From positions 842,960,807 through 843,024,806 of the forward strand of contig NC_057801.1 in the NCBI RefSeq assembly GCF_018294505.1: a stretch of 64,000 nt of DNA, in the 5' to 3' direction. The notes under the pieces are model-generated. The model ran no database searches, was not told the origin of the DNA, and worked only from the letters and a program-made list of their open reading frames with translations. Shown piece by piece: positions 11,591-23,073 of this stretch. The DNA is from Triticum aestivum (taxonomy: Eukaryota; Streptophyta; Magnoliopsida; Poales; Poaceae). A program made the translations under genes and the position numbers. Numbering within the stretch: the first letter of the stretch is position 1; every line of letters starts with the position of its first letter.

Positions 11591-14033
11591 TTCCTAGAGA
11601 AAATTTAGTTGAAAGTTGATAGTAGCAATTATGCGGACTGCGTCTGTAAACTGAGGATTGTCCTCATTGCTGCGCAAAAGGCTTATGTCCTTAATGCACC
11701 GCTCGGTGTGCTGAACCTCGAACATCGTCTGTGGATGTTGCGAACATCTGACATACACATTTTGATGACTACGTGATTGTTCAGTAATGTTAAACGGTTT
11801 AGAATTGAGGCGCCGAAGATGATTTTGAAGCGTCGCGGAACATATGAGATGTTCCAAGGGCTGAAATTGGGATTTCAGGCTAGTGCCCACGTCAAGAGGT
11901 ATGAGACCTCTAACGAGTTTCTTAGCTACAAACTAAGGGAGAAAAGCTCAATCGTTGAGCATGTTCTCAGATTGTCTGAGTACTACAATCACTTGAATCG
12001 AGTGGGAGTTAATCTTCTAGATGAGATAGTGATGTTTCTCCAAAGTCACTGCCACCAAGCTACTAGAGCTTCGTGATGAACTATAACATATCAGGGATAG
12101 ATATGATGATGCTTGAGCTATTCCCGACATTTGACGCCGCGAAAGTAGAAATCAAGTAGGAGCATCAGTTGTTGATGGTTAGTAAAACCACTAGTTTCAA
12201 GAAGGGCAAGGGCAGGAAGGGATACTTCATGAAATGGTAAATCAGTTGCTGCTCTAGTGAAGAAACTCAAAGTTGAACCCAAACCCGGGACTAAGTGCTT
12301 CTGTAATAAGGGAAACAATCACTAAAGCAGAACTACCCTAGATACTGGATAGATGAGAAGGCTGGCAAGGTCGACAGAAGTATATTGGATATACATTATA
12401 CTAATGTGTACTTTACTAGTACTCCTAGTAGCACCAGGGTATTACATACCGGTTCGGTTGCTAAGTGTTAGTAACTTGAAAAAAAGGGCTACGTAATAAA
12501 CGGAGACTAGCTAAAGGCAAGGTGACGATAAGTGTTGGAAATGTTTCCAACGTTGATGTGATCAAACATCGCACACTCCCTCTACCATCGAGATCGATGT
12601 TAAACCTAAATAATTGTTATTTGGTGTTTGCGTTGAGCATAGACATGATTGGATTATGTTTATCGCAATACGGTTATTCATTTAAGGAGAATAATGGTTA
12701 CTCTGTTTATTTGAATAATACCTTCAATGGTCTTGCACCTAAAATGAATGCTTTATTGAATCTCGATCGTAGTGATACACATGTTCATGCCAAAAGATAT
12801 AAGATAGTAATGATAGTACCACATACTTGTGGCGAGTCATATTGGTATAAAATGCATGAAGAAGCTCCATGTTGATGGATCTTTGGACTCACTCGTTTTT
12901 GAAAAGATTGAGACATGCGAACCATGTCTATTGGTATATACGCATGAAGAAACTCCATGCAGATGGATCGTATGGACTCACCTGATTTTGAATCACTTGA
13001 GACATGCAAATCATACCACATGGGCAAGATGATTGAAAGGCCTTGTTTTCAATGAAATGGAACAATAAAGCAACTTGTTGGAAGTAATACATTTTGATGT
13101 GGGCGGTCCAATGAGTGCTGAGGCACACAGTGGATATCGTTATGTTCTTACTTCACAGATGATTTGAGTAGATGCCAAGTGTATTTACTTGATGAAACAA
13201 AAGTCTGAATTATTGAAAGGTTCAAGTAATTTCAGAGTGAAGTTGAAGATCGTCATGACAAAAGGATAAAATGTCTATGATATGATCACAAAGATGAATA
13301 TCTGAGTTGCGTGTTTGGTACACAATTAAGACATTTTGGAAATTGTTTCACAACTAATGCCGCCTGGAACACCATAGTGTGATGGTGTGTCCGAACGTCA
13401 TAACTGCACCCTATTGGATATGGTGCATGCCATGATGTATCTTATCGAATTACCACTATTTTTTATGGGTTAAGCATTAGAGACAACCACATTCACTTTA
13501 AATAGGGCACCACATAATTCCATTGAGATGACAACGTATGAACTATGGTTTAGAGGAACCTAAGCTGTCGTTTCTTAAAAGTTTGGGGCTGCGACGCTTA
13601 TGTGAAAAGGTTTCATCCAGATAAGCTCGAACCCAAAGCGGATATATGCATCTTCATAGGACACCCAAAAATAGTTGGGTATACCTCCTATTTCAGATTC
13701 AGAAGCAAAAGTGGTTGTTTCTAGAAACGGGTCCTTTCTAGAGGAAAAGTTTCTCTCGAAAGAATTGAGTGGGAGGATGGTGGAGACTTGATAAGGTTAT
13801 TGAACCATCACTTTAACCAGTGTGTAGTAGGGCACATGAAGTTGTTCTTTTGGCGCCTACACCAATTGAAGTGGAAGCTAATGATAGTGATCATGAAACT
13901 TCGGATCAAGTCACTACCAAACCTCGTAGCACGACAAGGACGCGTACTACTTCAGAGTGGTACGTAATCCTGTCTTGGAGGTCATGTTGCTAGATAACAA
14001 TGAACCTATGAGCTATGGAGAAGCGATGGTGGG
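11590..14033 (+). pseudogene. Copia#1 gag-pol remnant, 5' segment
   Basis: Degenerate Copia polyprotein in many short frames. Around 11609-11690 a gag start is visible (KVDSSNYAD…, then AAQKAYVLNAPLG). The frame 11777-12076 ends in HCHQATRAS followed by TGA. Integrase-region pieces lie at 12780-13265, including EVIHFDVGGPMSAEAHSGYR and GSSNFRVKLKIVMTKG before a stop. The start of the RT region at 13900-14033 ends in SYGEAMVG. Nothing here could make a full protein. The stop after HCHQATRAS and the stop after MTKG are at the same positions in Copia#2. Confidence 0.8.
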
Positions 14034-14515
14034 TGAGGCAGTCCTGGATTAGGGGGTATCCAGACAGCCGGACTATATACATCGTCCGGACTATTGAAGC
14101 GTGAAGATACAAGACCCAAGACTCCGGCTCGTGTCCGGATGGGACTCTCCTTTGCGTGGAAGACAAGCTTGGCGATCCGGATATTATATTTCCTTCCTTG
14201 TAACCGACTCCATGTAAACCCTAGCCCTCTCCGTTGTCTATATAAACCGGAGAGGATTGTCCTTAGAAGGCCGATCAAAATTACAATCATACCATCATAG
14301 GATAGATCCTAGGGTTTAGCCTCCACGATCTCGTGGTAGATCTACTCTTGTACTACTCATATCTTCAATATTAATCAAACGGGAAGTAGGGTTTTACCTC
14401 CATCGGGAGGGCCCGAACCTGGGTAAACATTGTGTCCCTTGCTTCCTGTTACCATCAGCCTAAGACGCACAGATCGGGACCCCCTACCGGAGATCCGCCG
14501 GTTTTGACACCGACA
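14034..14515 (+). repeat. 5' LTR of the Fatima-like element
   Basis: 482 bases, TGAGGCAGTCC…GACACCGACA, with a TATA box (TCTATATAAACC) at 14238-14249. The 3' LTR is also 482 bases; I count about 23 differences by eye. The sequence directly after the LTR, ttggtgctttcattgaga, is at the primer-site position. Confidence 0.92.
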
Positions 14516-14562
14516 TTGGTGCTTTCATTGAGAGTTCCTTTGTATCGTCGCTGCAAGGCTTG

Positions 14563-14864
14563 ATGGCTCGTCTCGTTGTCAAGGGCGACATCATCTCTGG
14601 AGGAGCGCTGGCTGTAGGCCAAATTCTCCGACTTGGCGGCTTCATTATGGCCGCCCCATTGGCTGTCACGCCAACGATGGCCTCTCGGGTCATCACGCAT
14701 AACCTTTGTATCAATTCGGAGCTTGCCGAACAGATGGATCTGATAGAGCTCTCCTCTCTTAATGAGCTCTTGGATCGTGTCGCCGCTTTGGGAGTCGCTA
14801 CAGACTATGACCGGATTGGGCTTAAACCCGACCAAAGGGACATTAGATCCCCGCCGGCCACCCA
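14563..14864 (+). CDS. Fatima-like gag, N-terminal segment (interrupted)
   Basis: Starts at ATG 14563 (MARLVVKGDIISGG) and stays open to 14864, where the CACTA element is inserted two bases into a codon. Reading resumes in register at 40649 if one copy of the TSD cca is removed. It encodes the first 100 or so residues of gag, the structural protein of the retroelement particle. No stop is seen in this part. Confidence 0.75.
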
Positions 14865-14878
14865 CACTACAAAAAATA

Positions 14879-15060
14879 CACTTCCGTGATGATACGTGCT
14901 TGTCACAGTAGGTCGCGTTTTTTGTCATGCATGTACATCCATGACAAATTTATGACAGAATCAAGATAGTCATACATGTGCTGTCGTAGAAGTGTTCCAT
15001 GACATTACCAAAATTATCATCACGGAAGTGTCCACTTCCATGATGATAAATCGCGCATCA
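14879..15060. repeat. CACTA #2 left subterminal repeats
   Basis: acttccgtgatgata near 14880 is inverted as tatcatcacggaagtg near 15016, and a near-copy acttccatgatgata follows at about 15034. catgacaaatttatgacag and gtcgtagaagtg match motifs in the right end (about 40510-40600: gtcatagaagtg, tatgacagaata). These are candidate binding sites for the CACTA-encoded DNA-binding protein. Confidence 0.7.
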
Positions 15061-15289
15061 CATAAGTGCTTTCGTCAAGGGTGACCGACACATGGCATCC
15101 ATCGTAACGGAACACCGTTAAGCTATCGGATCGGGTTTTGGATCCGATAACCCGTTAACTGTCCCGACCAATGGGGATTTTCCACGTGTAAAATCATCAT
15201 TGGCTGGAGGAAACACGTGTCGGCTCATCGTTGGGACAGATGTCATCCACTCATTGGACAGAAGGCGCCTATGATACATCGACACGTGG

Positions 15290-16110
15290 CACGGCCCAAC
15301 AGAGGCCCATTCCTGTGAAAAGGCCGGCCCATTTGACTTGGTCAAAAGGTGGTGGGCCGGCCCATGTAAAGCCTGTTAACGGCCTGTTCGCATATAGCCC
15401 ATTTACAGCCCGCCAACCCATGGTCCGTTACGCCCTATCCGAATTAGGCCTAGTAGCGTCATCTGGGCCACCCAATATGATTCCAGCCCGTTTTCACTTC
15501 TGGCCCATGTATGGCCCATGACGTCTTTCGGCCCATATGAGGCCCTATGTAACTCTTGGCCTATTAACGGCCCGTGGTGAAACTAACCCGTAATGAACAG
15601 TGTATTACTTTACACCCATTAACAGCCCGTGGTAAAATTGGCCCGTAATGAACAGTGTATCACTTTATACCCATTAAGGGCCCGTTATTCCGTTGGGCCG
15701 TTTCCAGCCCATGTTATCTTTCGGCCTTCTCAGAGCCCATTTATTCTTGGGTCATTTCCAGCATTCGTTTACTTACGGCCCGTTACTGTCATTTTCTGCT
15801 TATGGGCCAAATTCAGCCCGTGGTTACAGTCGGCCCGTTTGTGGTCCGTTAACACGTTGGGCCGTTTTCATAGCGTCATGAAATACGGCCTATTAAAGAT
15901 GGCCCGTTATGGTCGGACCATGAACGGACGATTCCAACTCTAGCCCGTTTACAGCCATATAAGGCCCATTGATGATACGACCCATAGAAGGCCCATTGTT
16001 TCTGCGGCCCGTAGAAGGCCCATTGTTTCTACGGCCCGTGGAAGGCCCACTGTTTATACAGCCCGTGGAAGGCCCACTGTTTCTACGGCCTGTAGGTGAA
16101 GTGTCACTAT
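15290..16110. repeat. GGCCCA/GGCCCG motif array
   Basis: Dozens of ggcccat, ggcccgt and agcccgt motifs at 15-40 base spacing, including four tandem 27-bp units at 15987-16094 (gaaggcccattgtttctgcgg…). ORFs at 15231-15943 run across the array and are not genes. GGCCCA is the plant 'site II' (TCP-type) promoter motif by established knowledge; whether it acts as such here is unknown. Confidence 0.75.
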
Positions 16111-16391
16111 AGTAAATATTAGCCCATGGTTATTGTGGCCTAGTTTTAAAAAATAGGTTGTTGCAGCCACTAGCAAACCACAGAAAAATAACTGCACTGA
16201 CTACAAGCAAACAAATAAACAAGACAACAAGGAAATAAATAAGCAAGCAACTTACACTAGGCTATCACGGCTATTACACATATTACATCCACTGGGCATC
16301 AAAGTTCGCCACCAGTGCAAATATAGGGAACACAGCAGCATATAAACGCTGCAGCAAAACAAGTCCAGAACTGAAACCACTTCAGAAGAGC

Positions 16392-19300
16392 TCAAGAAAC
16401 AATATCCTGGGTACCCATAATGCTGGCAAGATGCTTAGCAAGCTTATTAACTTTCTCTTGTTTGGCGCTTAAGTCCTCCAGCGCCTGTTGTTGCACCAGA
16501 AAGTATGCATCTGAATTCTGCAGGGACTTCCTCAGTCCTTCGGCTTCCTGTCGCATAACATCTGATCGATGTCTTTCAACTTGAAGTTGAGACTCAAGAA
16601 GCCGAACTGATTCAGGCAATGAGTTCGAAGAGCTGGTGCCAGCAGTGGTAGCCAGTAACTCGAACACTACATCAAGACAGGACTTTGGGGTTGTCTCCGT
16701 GTCCTCAATATAGTTTTTACCAGCTTTCTTGAAGAACAACAGGGATGTCTCACTATCTTGAACCTTATCTGCATTACTTCCTTTACCATTGCATAACAGG
16801 GTACTCTTCTCCAATATTTTATCCGCGTTCTAAAAGGGAAACAAACAAACACATCTCAGGTTTACAATGTAGTATATAAAACTCATTTTGGTAAACCAGT
16901 TCAGTAGTAAGGTGGACAGGATAACAACATGAAACAAACATATATCTATGTAGTATGGTCACTGTATGGTTTATATCATTCTAGTTTATGTTGCCAAATC
17001 AAGATAGATATAGTTCGAATCATATTTATTTAAGACAAAGCAGCATAGACAGAATATAAGTGTGGGAAACTACACAACAATAACACCACTTGTAATGTGC
17101 ATCGCATGAGAACATAACTATTTATTCGATTGAAACTAAAATCAACATAGAGCAAGTTACAACAGCAAACAGCCAAACACGTTGAAGAAACAGGTTTAAA
17201 ACATACCTGTTGCGCCATTGGAGTTTCAATTGCATCCTTCAAATTTGAAATTGGTTGGTATCAGTAAATACAATGATGCAAGAGCAAAGTAGTATGAACC
17301 ATAGCTACGGAACCTGACCTGAGAACAATTCTTCTTCTGCTTTAAGCATTGACTTCGGGTTCGGAGTGGTGGTCCTCGTGATTTGGGCACTGCAGTTGCC
17401 TTACTAACTGCTCGTGTTTGGGTGCTCTGTGGTGGAGATGGTGCTGTGTCAACGGGAACTAGGTGTCTATCTATCGGGGTTGGGGTTAGAAGGGGTGTAG
17501 CTGGTTCTTTGTCCAACTGGGTAGGGGTACAATCTGCATGAGTGTGGGTTATGTGTGGTGGGGCTGATTCTTGGGCAAGTACAACCATGGTTCTATCTGC
17601 ATCGACAGGTAGCACGATCTTTTCCGAAGACCGTGTTTTTACTCCCACAGATACTGCCATCACTCCCTTCAATTGAAATGGCTGATAAACAAGAAAAGTA
17701 ATTGAATGTACAGACATTGTAAGATAGACAGGTGCAATGGATAGTAGGGAAGAAAACAGGGCATGAAATAATTCACATTTATGTTGTCTAAGCAAACAGA
17801 ATAGCAGGACATAATTTCACATATATGATGGCTAATTAAACAGGATAGCATGACACAATTTCACATGTATGATGGCTAACTAAATAGGATAGAATGACAT
17901 ACTTCAAAATATGATGACTATGTAAACAGGATGACATGATATAACTATACGATGTGTCTATTAAAGTGGTTGGCATGCCATAAATCACAAACATGCCGTC
18001 GATGGAAACATGATGGCATGATATAATTCACGGATAGAATGACATAATTTAAAATATGATGACTATGTAAACAGGATGAGATGATATAACTATATTATGT
18101 CTTTCGAAAATGGGTTGGCATGCCATAATTCAGATACATGCTGTCTATGTAAACATCATGGCATGACATAATTCAAATATATGATTTATATACTAAGGAA
18201 GTGAGCAGAGGGAAATTGCATATATGATGTGTTAACTAGGGAGATGGCATTCAATATTGTGTATATGATGTAAAAAATAAGCATTGCAATACAACATATG
18301 CATTATATGAGTAATATAACCCTGCCAAGTTTGAGCATACACCTCAGGGGGATAATAGGACTGGTCATCTTCCTCTGAATCCTCCTCTGAAGAGCTATTT
18401 GTAACCAGCAAGATATCTGCTTCAGCAGGTAGCATTGTCTACTCTGAAGACCTTGTTTTCACTCCAGATTTCTCCATCACGAATTCAAATGGCTGATGCA
18501 CAGGAAGAGCAGTTGAATATACAAAGATTGTCGACAAAAGCAATGAGAAATACAAAAAAAGGACGGCATGATATAATTCACATATATGACGCTTGCCTAA
18601 ACAACATGGCATTGCATAATTCACATACATAATGCCTTGCAACAAGATAACATTACATAATTCACATATATAATGTCTTGCAACAAGATGGCATTGCATA
18701 ATTCACATATATGGTAATTAGACACTAAACAGGTGGCATTCACACAAAGCATGTCTAAACTAAGCAAATGACATAGCAATGCAATATACCATACGCACGA
18801 TATGAGTAACATAACCCTGCCAAGTTAGGGCATGCACCTCAGGGGGGAAATATGACTGGTCATCTGTCTCTGAATCCTCCTCTGAAGAGCTATCAGTAAC
18901 CAGCAAGACATGCACTTCATCAGATAGCATTGTCTGCTCTGAAGACCTTGTTTCCACTCTAGATGTTTCCATGACTGTGCCGAATGGCTGATGCACATGA
19001 AGAGTAATTGAATGTACTAAAATTGTTGACAAATTTAACACATAATAAAAAATGATGGCATGATATAATTCACATATAAGATGACTGGCTAACCAGGGTG
19101 GCATTGCAAAATTCACATATATGATGCCTAGCTAGACAAGATGGCATTGCATGATTCACATATACGATAAAGAAACAAAATAGATGGCATTGACGCAAAG
19201 CATGTCTAAACTAAGCAGATGACATCTTTAATGTATATAGTAAGCAATGCAAGGCACCATATGCATCCGCATGTCAAGTTATAGCGAAAACCTCATGGGG

Positions 19301-19495
19301 TAAATAGGAGTGGTCTTCTCCTTCTGAATCCCCCTCAGAACAGTTATCTTCCTCTTGATTACGATCCGAAATGGGTGGAGGGGGGGCTGCCTTTGCGCCC
19401 ACCATGGAACAACGTCTGCATGAAATTTTATTGCCACGCAAGGCTCGTCTCTTTTTCTCTACATGATCACTTCCATTGTGTACAATAACTGGCAT
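16392..19495 (-). pseudogene. Multi-exon minus-strand CACTA cargo gene with a tripled acidic exon
   Basis: Splice-like exons on the minus strand: first about 19495-19280 (MPVIVHNGSDHVEKKRRALRG…, ending EGEDHSYLPHEVFAIT), then related exons at about 18990-18823 and 18496-18320, a long exon 17681-17319, a 30-base exon 17236-17207 (DAIETPMAQQ), and a last exon 16829-16392 ending GTQDIVS. The repeated exon contains VKTRSSE…L and an acidic SSSEEDSE.DDQSY.PPEV block. The last exon is rich in Leu/Gln/Glu (LLESQLQVERHRSDVMRQEAEGLRK is coiled-coil-like). The exon at 18496-18320 carries an in-frame TAG at 18439-18441 where its sister exon has Gln. Function is unknown. Position near a CACTA terminus suggests an element accessory (TnpA-like) protein, but this is inference. 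Confidence 0.5.
17760..19220. repeat. Intronic minisatellite-like repeats
   Basis: The introns between the repeated exons hold many degenerate copies of a 40-50 base unit with the core catgatataattcacatatatga, often followed by tggctaactaaa or gcctagctagac. About 20 copies are visible. The unit has no coding sense. Confidence 0.75.
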
Positions 19496-19827
19496 GCATA
19501 GGAATAAAACATAGTGAGATTATGTAAGGAGTGCATGCACAAATCCAGAGTGATGGTAGCAAACTGTGGATAGACCCAAAACCAATGATAGCAGGCAGAT
19601 AATAGCTTTAGTTAAAAAATACAGATAATGGCTCCTTTAATGTTTGTTTGCACCCAACATGAAACTCATAGTAGACACCGGAGATTAACCAGATAGTAGA
19701 CAGATAGTACTGATTGCTGCCCCAATATGTACCCCACAACCATTTAAAAACTCAAGTTTCAGCATTAGTTTGGACCTAACTCGGAGTCTAATAGGTGAAC
19801 ACGACGATAATGTAGCATGTCATCATA

Positions 19828-21075
19828 TTAAGCGATGCATAACGTAAGCAGACACGGAAGAGTGTGACCTCTCTTGCGGACCCGTGTAGTCCTCAAGGTC
19901 ATCTGCTCAGTTGATGATGGTAATGTAGTTGTCGTGGCTGCCAGCGGCGGGGAAGAAGATCTGAGGCGGCGAAAGACAGTCTGGAGAGCGGATCCCTGCT
20001 GTGGTGAACCCTTCCGTCGTTGGAGCAGCTGAGCTGGGGTGGAACACAGCGCCGCAGGAGCAGGACAAACCACACAAGGTTTTCTTTGACACATATCTGT
20101 AACAGAAGTAATTGAGTAAGGGCTTGTTTGAATTTGAGGATTCTAACAATGCAGGGATAGGAAACAGACAGGGATAGGATAGGAATGCACGTGCAAAACA
20201 GGGAATTTAAAAACACAGGATTTCTGCCAATCTGGGTGTTTGATTCACAACAATTGGAAGATCACATGATGCAAAAAAGCATGGTGAGATTAAGTCAAAC
20301 CACAAGAAAATGTACGGTTATAATGTTATTATGCTACTATCTCTTAGTCTTGTGCTTGATGAATAGGAATATGAAAAGGAGGAGAAGTGGAAATTAGAAT
20401 TCCTACGGTTTTTCTTTCAAGGAGACACTAAAGGAACAAATCCTACAATTTTCCTTTGCTCCATTCCTTTGCACCAAATTCATGAAAAGTAGTACCATAG
20501 GAAACTTTCCAATTCCTATGTTTTTCATTCACTTTTCCTTTCAAGCACTGGCGATTCTAGTAGGCAGGCTTGAGCAAGGAAAATCCTACACTAAAAAAAT
20601 GTTTTTGTGCTACTTCTATTACTTTGGACCCAGGCCACTGCCATACTAGCTGAACTCCCAGGCCCATCGACAAATGCACAGCTCAAATGCGCAGAGATAA
20701 ATAATGATGGAATTCAAGAGAGTCCATCACGGATAGCTAAGTTGCCTGGTACCTCACTGCTTGTCATATAGTAGGATAAAATAATCGTATTTCCCGTTAC
20801 TACGAGTGCTCAGTGGACAATATATATAACATGTAGAGTAAAAAAGAGATGCAACAAGTGTACAACCTCTTTGGCGAAGCCATGTTGATCTCAGCGTGAT
20901 TAGGTTGGCCGGTGAGGATGCTCTGGCTGACTTTGTTGTCGGAGGAGGGGAAGAAGATCTTAGGCGTCTGGAGATGGAGCCCGAGGTACTGCTCCGCTGT
21001 GATGGAGGGTTTCGTTGTTGGAGCAGCTCCGGTGAGTTGTACGACGCCGAGGCTGAAGCATGACAAGAGAGACAA
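19828..21075 (-). other. Duplicated exon-like segments upstream of the acidic gene
   Basis: Two related minus-strand segments: 20094-19870 (CGAVFHPSSAAPTTEG…PPQIFFPAAGSHDN) and 21060-20870 (GVVQLTGAAPTTKPSITAEQ…TPKIFFPSSDNK). A weaker third relative lies at 22460-22270 (…RKRLYTNRRI against SPKRLYTCCI). They could be alternative first exons of the acidic gene or pieces of a captured gene. No domain recognised. Confidence 0.35.
20107..20565. mobile_element. MITE-like insertion
   Basis: Starts gggcttgtttgaatttgaggatt and ends with attcacttttcctttcaagcac, roughly inverted to the start. The AT-rich middle has gtgtttgattcac. A related element lies at 24833-25102. Class uncertain. Confidence 0.4.
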
Positions 21076-21180
21076 CGAACAATGTTAACTTAAGTGGAAT
21101 TCTAATAGCATCTCCAATACATGACGTAAAATACATAACCACAAAGTGCTAGATGTAAAATACATCAGCCGCTCATCTCT

Positions 21181-21256
21181 GAACTTAACTGTCGAAACTG
21201 AACTTAACTGTCGTAACTGAACCTAACTGTCGAAACTGAATTTTGCTGTCGAAACT
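21181..21256. repeat. 19-bp tandem repeat, four units
   Basis: gaacttaactgtcgaaact and three near-copies in a row, followed at once by the start of a terminal-inverted-repeat element. Confidence 0.9.
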
Positions 21257-21275
21257 AAACGCACTAGCAAGGTGA

Positions 21276-22002
21276 GGCTACACGTTGGTCGACTGACTTT
21301 TTCATCTCTGGTCAGTCGATTTTGGAGCCGTTCGATACGAAATCAAGGGCCTGCGATTCATCTTCAACCTCCACCCGCCCTGAGCCGCCAGCCACCACCG
21401 GCCAAACAGCAGCCTCCCACCGCCCGCGACCGGCGGTGNNNNNNNNNNNNNNNNNNNNNNNNNNNNNNNNNNNNNNNNNNNNNNNNNNNNNNNNNNNNNN
21501 NNNNNNNNNNNNNNNNNNNNNNNNNNNNNNNNNNNNNNNNNNNNNNNNNNNNNNNNNNNNNNNNNNNNNNNNNNNNNNNNNNNNNNNNNNNNNNNNNNNN
21601 NNNNNNNNNNNNNNNNNNNNNNNNNNNNNNNNNNNNNNNNNNNNNNNNNNNNNNNNNNNNNNNNNNNNNNNNNNNNNNNNNNNNNNNNNNNNNNNNNNNN
21701 NNNNNNNNNNNNNNNNNNNNNNNNNNNNNNNNNNNNNNNNNNNNNNNNNNNNNNNNNNNNNNNNNNNNNNNNNNNNNNNNNNNNNNNNNNNNNNNNNNNN
21801 NNNNNNNNNNNNNNNNNNNCCCGGCCAACGCCCCACCACCGCCAGCGACCACCGCCCCCATCCTGAACCCTAAGATAGATAGTGGGGTACCTCTCCGGCG
21901 AGCCCCCCTCCCCGCTGCGCCTGGTTTTTCCTTCACCCCGGCGAGCCCACCCCTTGGAAATCGGCTGACCCAAAAGTCAATTCAGTCGACTGAAGTGTAG
22001 CC
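21276..22002. mobile_element. Terminal-inverted-repeat element spanning an N gap
   Basis: ggctacacgttggtcgactga at the left is matched by the inverted end tcagtcgactgaagtgtagcc at the right; further inside gtcagtcgattt pairs with aaatcggctgac. The middle is GC-rich (proline codons in several frames) and 381 bases are N, so the true length is unknown. The large open frames across the gap are artefacts of N translation. Confidence 0.6.
21439..21819. other. Assembly gap (N)
   Basis: 381 bases of N inside the element above. Confidence 0.99.
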
Positions 22003-23073
22003 AAATCGGAGCAGCATCGCAAGCAAGAGCAAGAGCGAGAGCAGCAGCGCGAGCAAGAGCAATAGCAAGAGCAGACCAGGCAGGGGACCGAGAGCAAGAG
22101 CAGAGCAGCAGCGCGAGCGAGAGCTAAAGCAGAAGCAGCTCCTACTGATGTGGACGTCGCCGCCAAGAGAGCGACGCCGTGGAGGAAGTGGTCGGCAAAG
22201 CCGCCGTGGATGGAGCCGCGCCGTGTCGGCTCGGGACCGAGCGCCGGCAGCACCGTGAGATTGAATCAAGAAGAAAATGCGGCGATTAGTGTACAACCTC
22301 TTTCGTGGCGCCGATTAGGCCACAGCTTCATCCGAGGAAACGGTGATGATGATGCTCTTCCGGTGGTGCAGGTGAAGACGGCGGTGTGGGAATGGAGGTG
22401 GCGCGAAAGACGAGGGGAACATCGGGGCAGCTCCTTGGAGGTGGAGGACGGGGTGGCTGAACCGGCGGGACGATGAGATCGACGACGGATCCTCATCCGG
22501 TATGGTGGATGAGGGATGTCGAGGTGTTGCTATGGACCACGTCGTCGGGGAAGAAGCTCCGGCTGGGTGGCGGACGGAGCAGGGTGTGGGGTTTCGTCGC
22601 GGGTTTTCGCGGCCTCGGTGTATGAATGGGTGGGTGGATGGGATGGCAGTGGGGAAGCATGGCTTAGAGATGCGCTTGTCCGAAATGTGGGGTAAGTTAC
22701 GAAAGTACCCCCCACCGATTTGAGGCGGTTCTTTCGGTTCAGGGGTACCACGGGCATTTCGCGTGTCGGGATTTCACAGGAGGTGGGAGTTTTCGCGCGC
22801 ATTATATTTTCGGAATAGCAAGGCGCGGGTTGAGATGCAGGGAGTTGTCGGAGCACAACGAGACAAAGATATATCTTAAATATTTCGGGCTAACAAGGCA
22901 CGGGTTGAAGAAGCGGGAGTTTCGCAGCACGATAGACAGAGATGCTAGCTTCAATTTTCGGCATAACAAGACGCGGCTTGAAATTTTGAAAGAACAAGCT
23001 TAACGTGTACCCCCAAAAAAGACAATTTGCATCTCAATACGCACAACACACACACAAACACCATTTAGACTAG
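22003..23073. other. Low-complexity and GC-rich stretch, no gene recognised
   Basis: 22014-22135 is a degenerate gagcaagagc repeat. 22140-22730 is GC-rich, with open frames on both strands and no domain; it may be the 5' region of the minus-strand cargo gene. 22780-22990 has three loose copies of a unit with a[a/g]caaggcgcgggttga and a nearby gggagtt/cagcac phrase. Confidence 0.4.

Larger units (their letters stand above)
8471..14033 (+). mobile_element. Copia#1 (Angela/WIS-like), 5' part
   Basis: Starts with TGTTGGAAATATG after the TSD cttaa (8466-8470). It has a 1.8-kb LTR, a primer site and a decayed gag-pol up to 14033, where the Fatima-like element entered. The element resumes at 58474 and ends at 61552. 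Its internal length (10290-14033 plus 58474-59823) is about 5.09 kb. Confidence 0.9.
14034..14864 (+). mobile_element. Fatima-like Gypsy element, segment 1 (5' LTR and gag start)
   Basis: The element spans 14034-58468 with TSD gtggg at 14029-14033 and 58469-58473. This segment ends at 14864, where the large CACTA element begins. The other segments are 40646-41270 and 49864-58468. Confidence 0.9.

Noticed and set aside
15231..15943. Four plus-strand frames with repeated Gly/Pro/Phe
   Set aside because: They are translations of the GGCCCA/GGCCCG motif array.
21272..22000. Open frames of 175-242 codons across the N gap
   Set aside because: Most of each frame is N; the flanks are inverted repeat and proline-rich low-complexity sequence.
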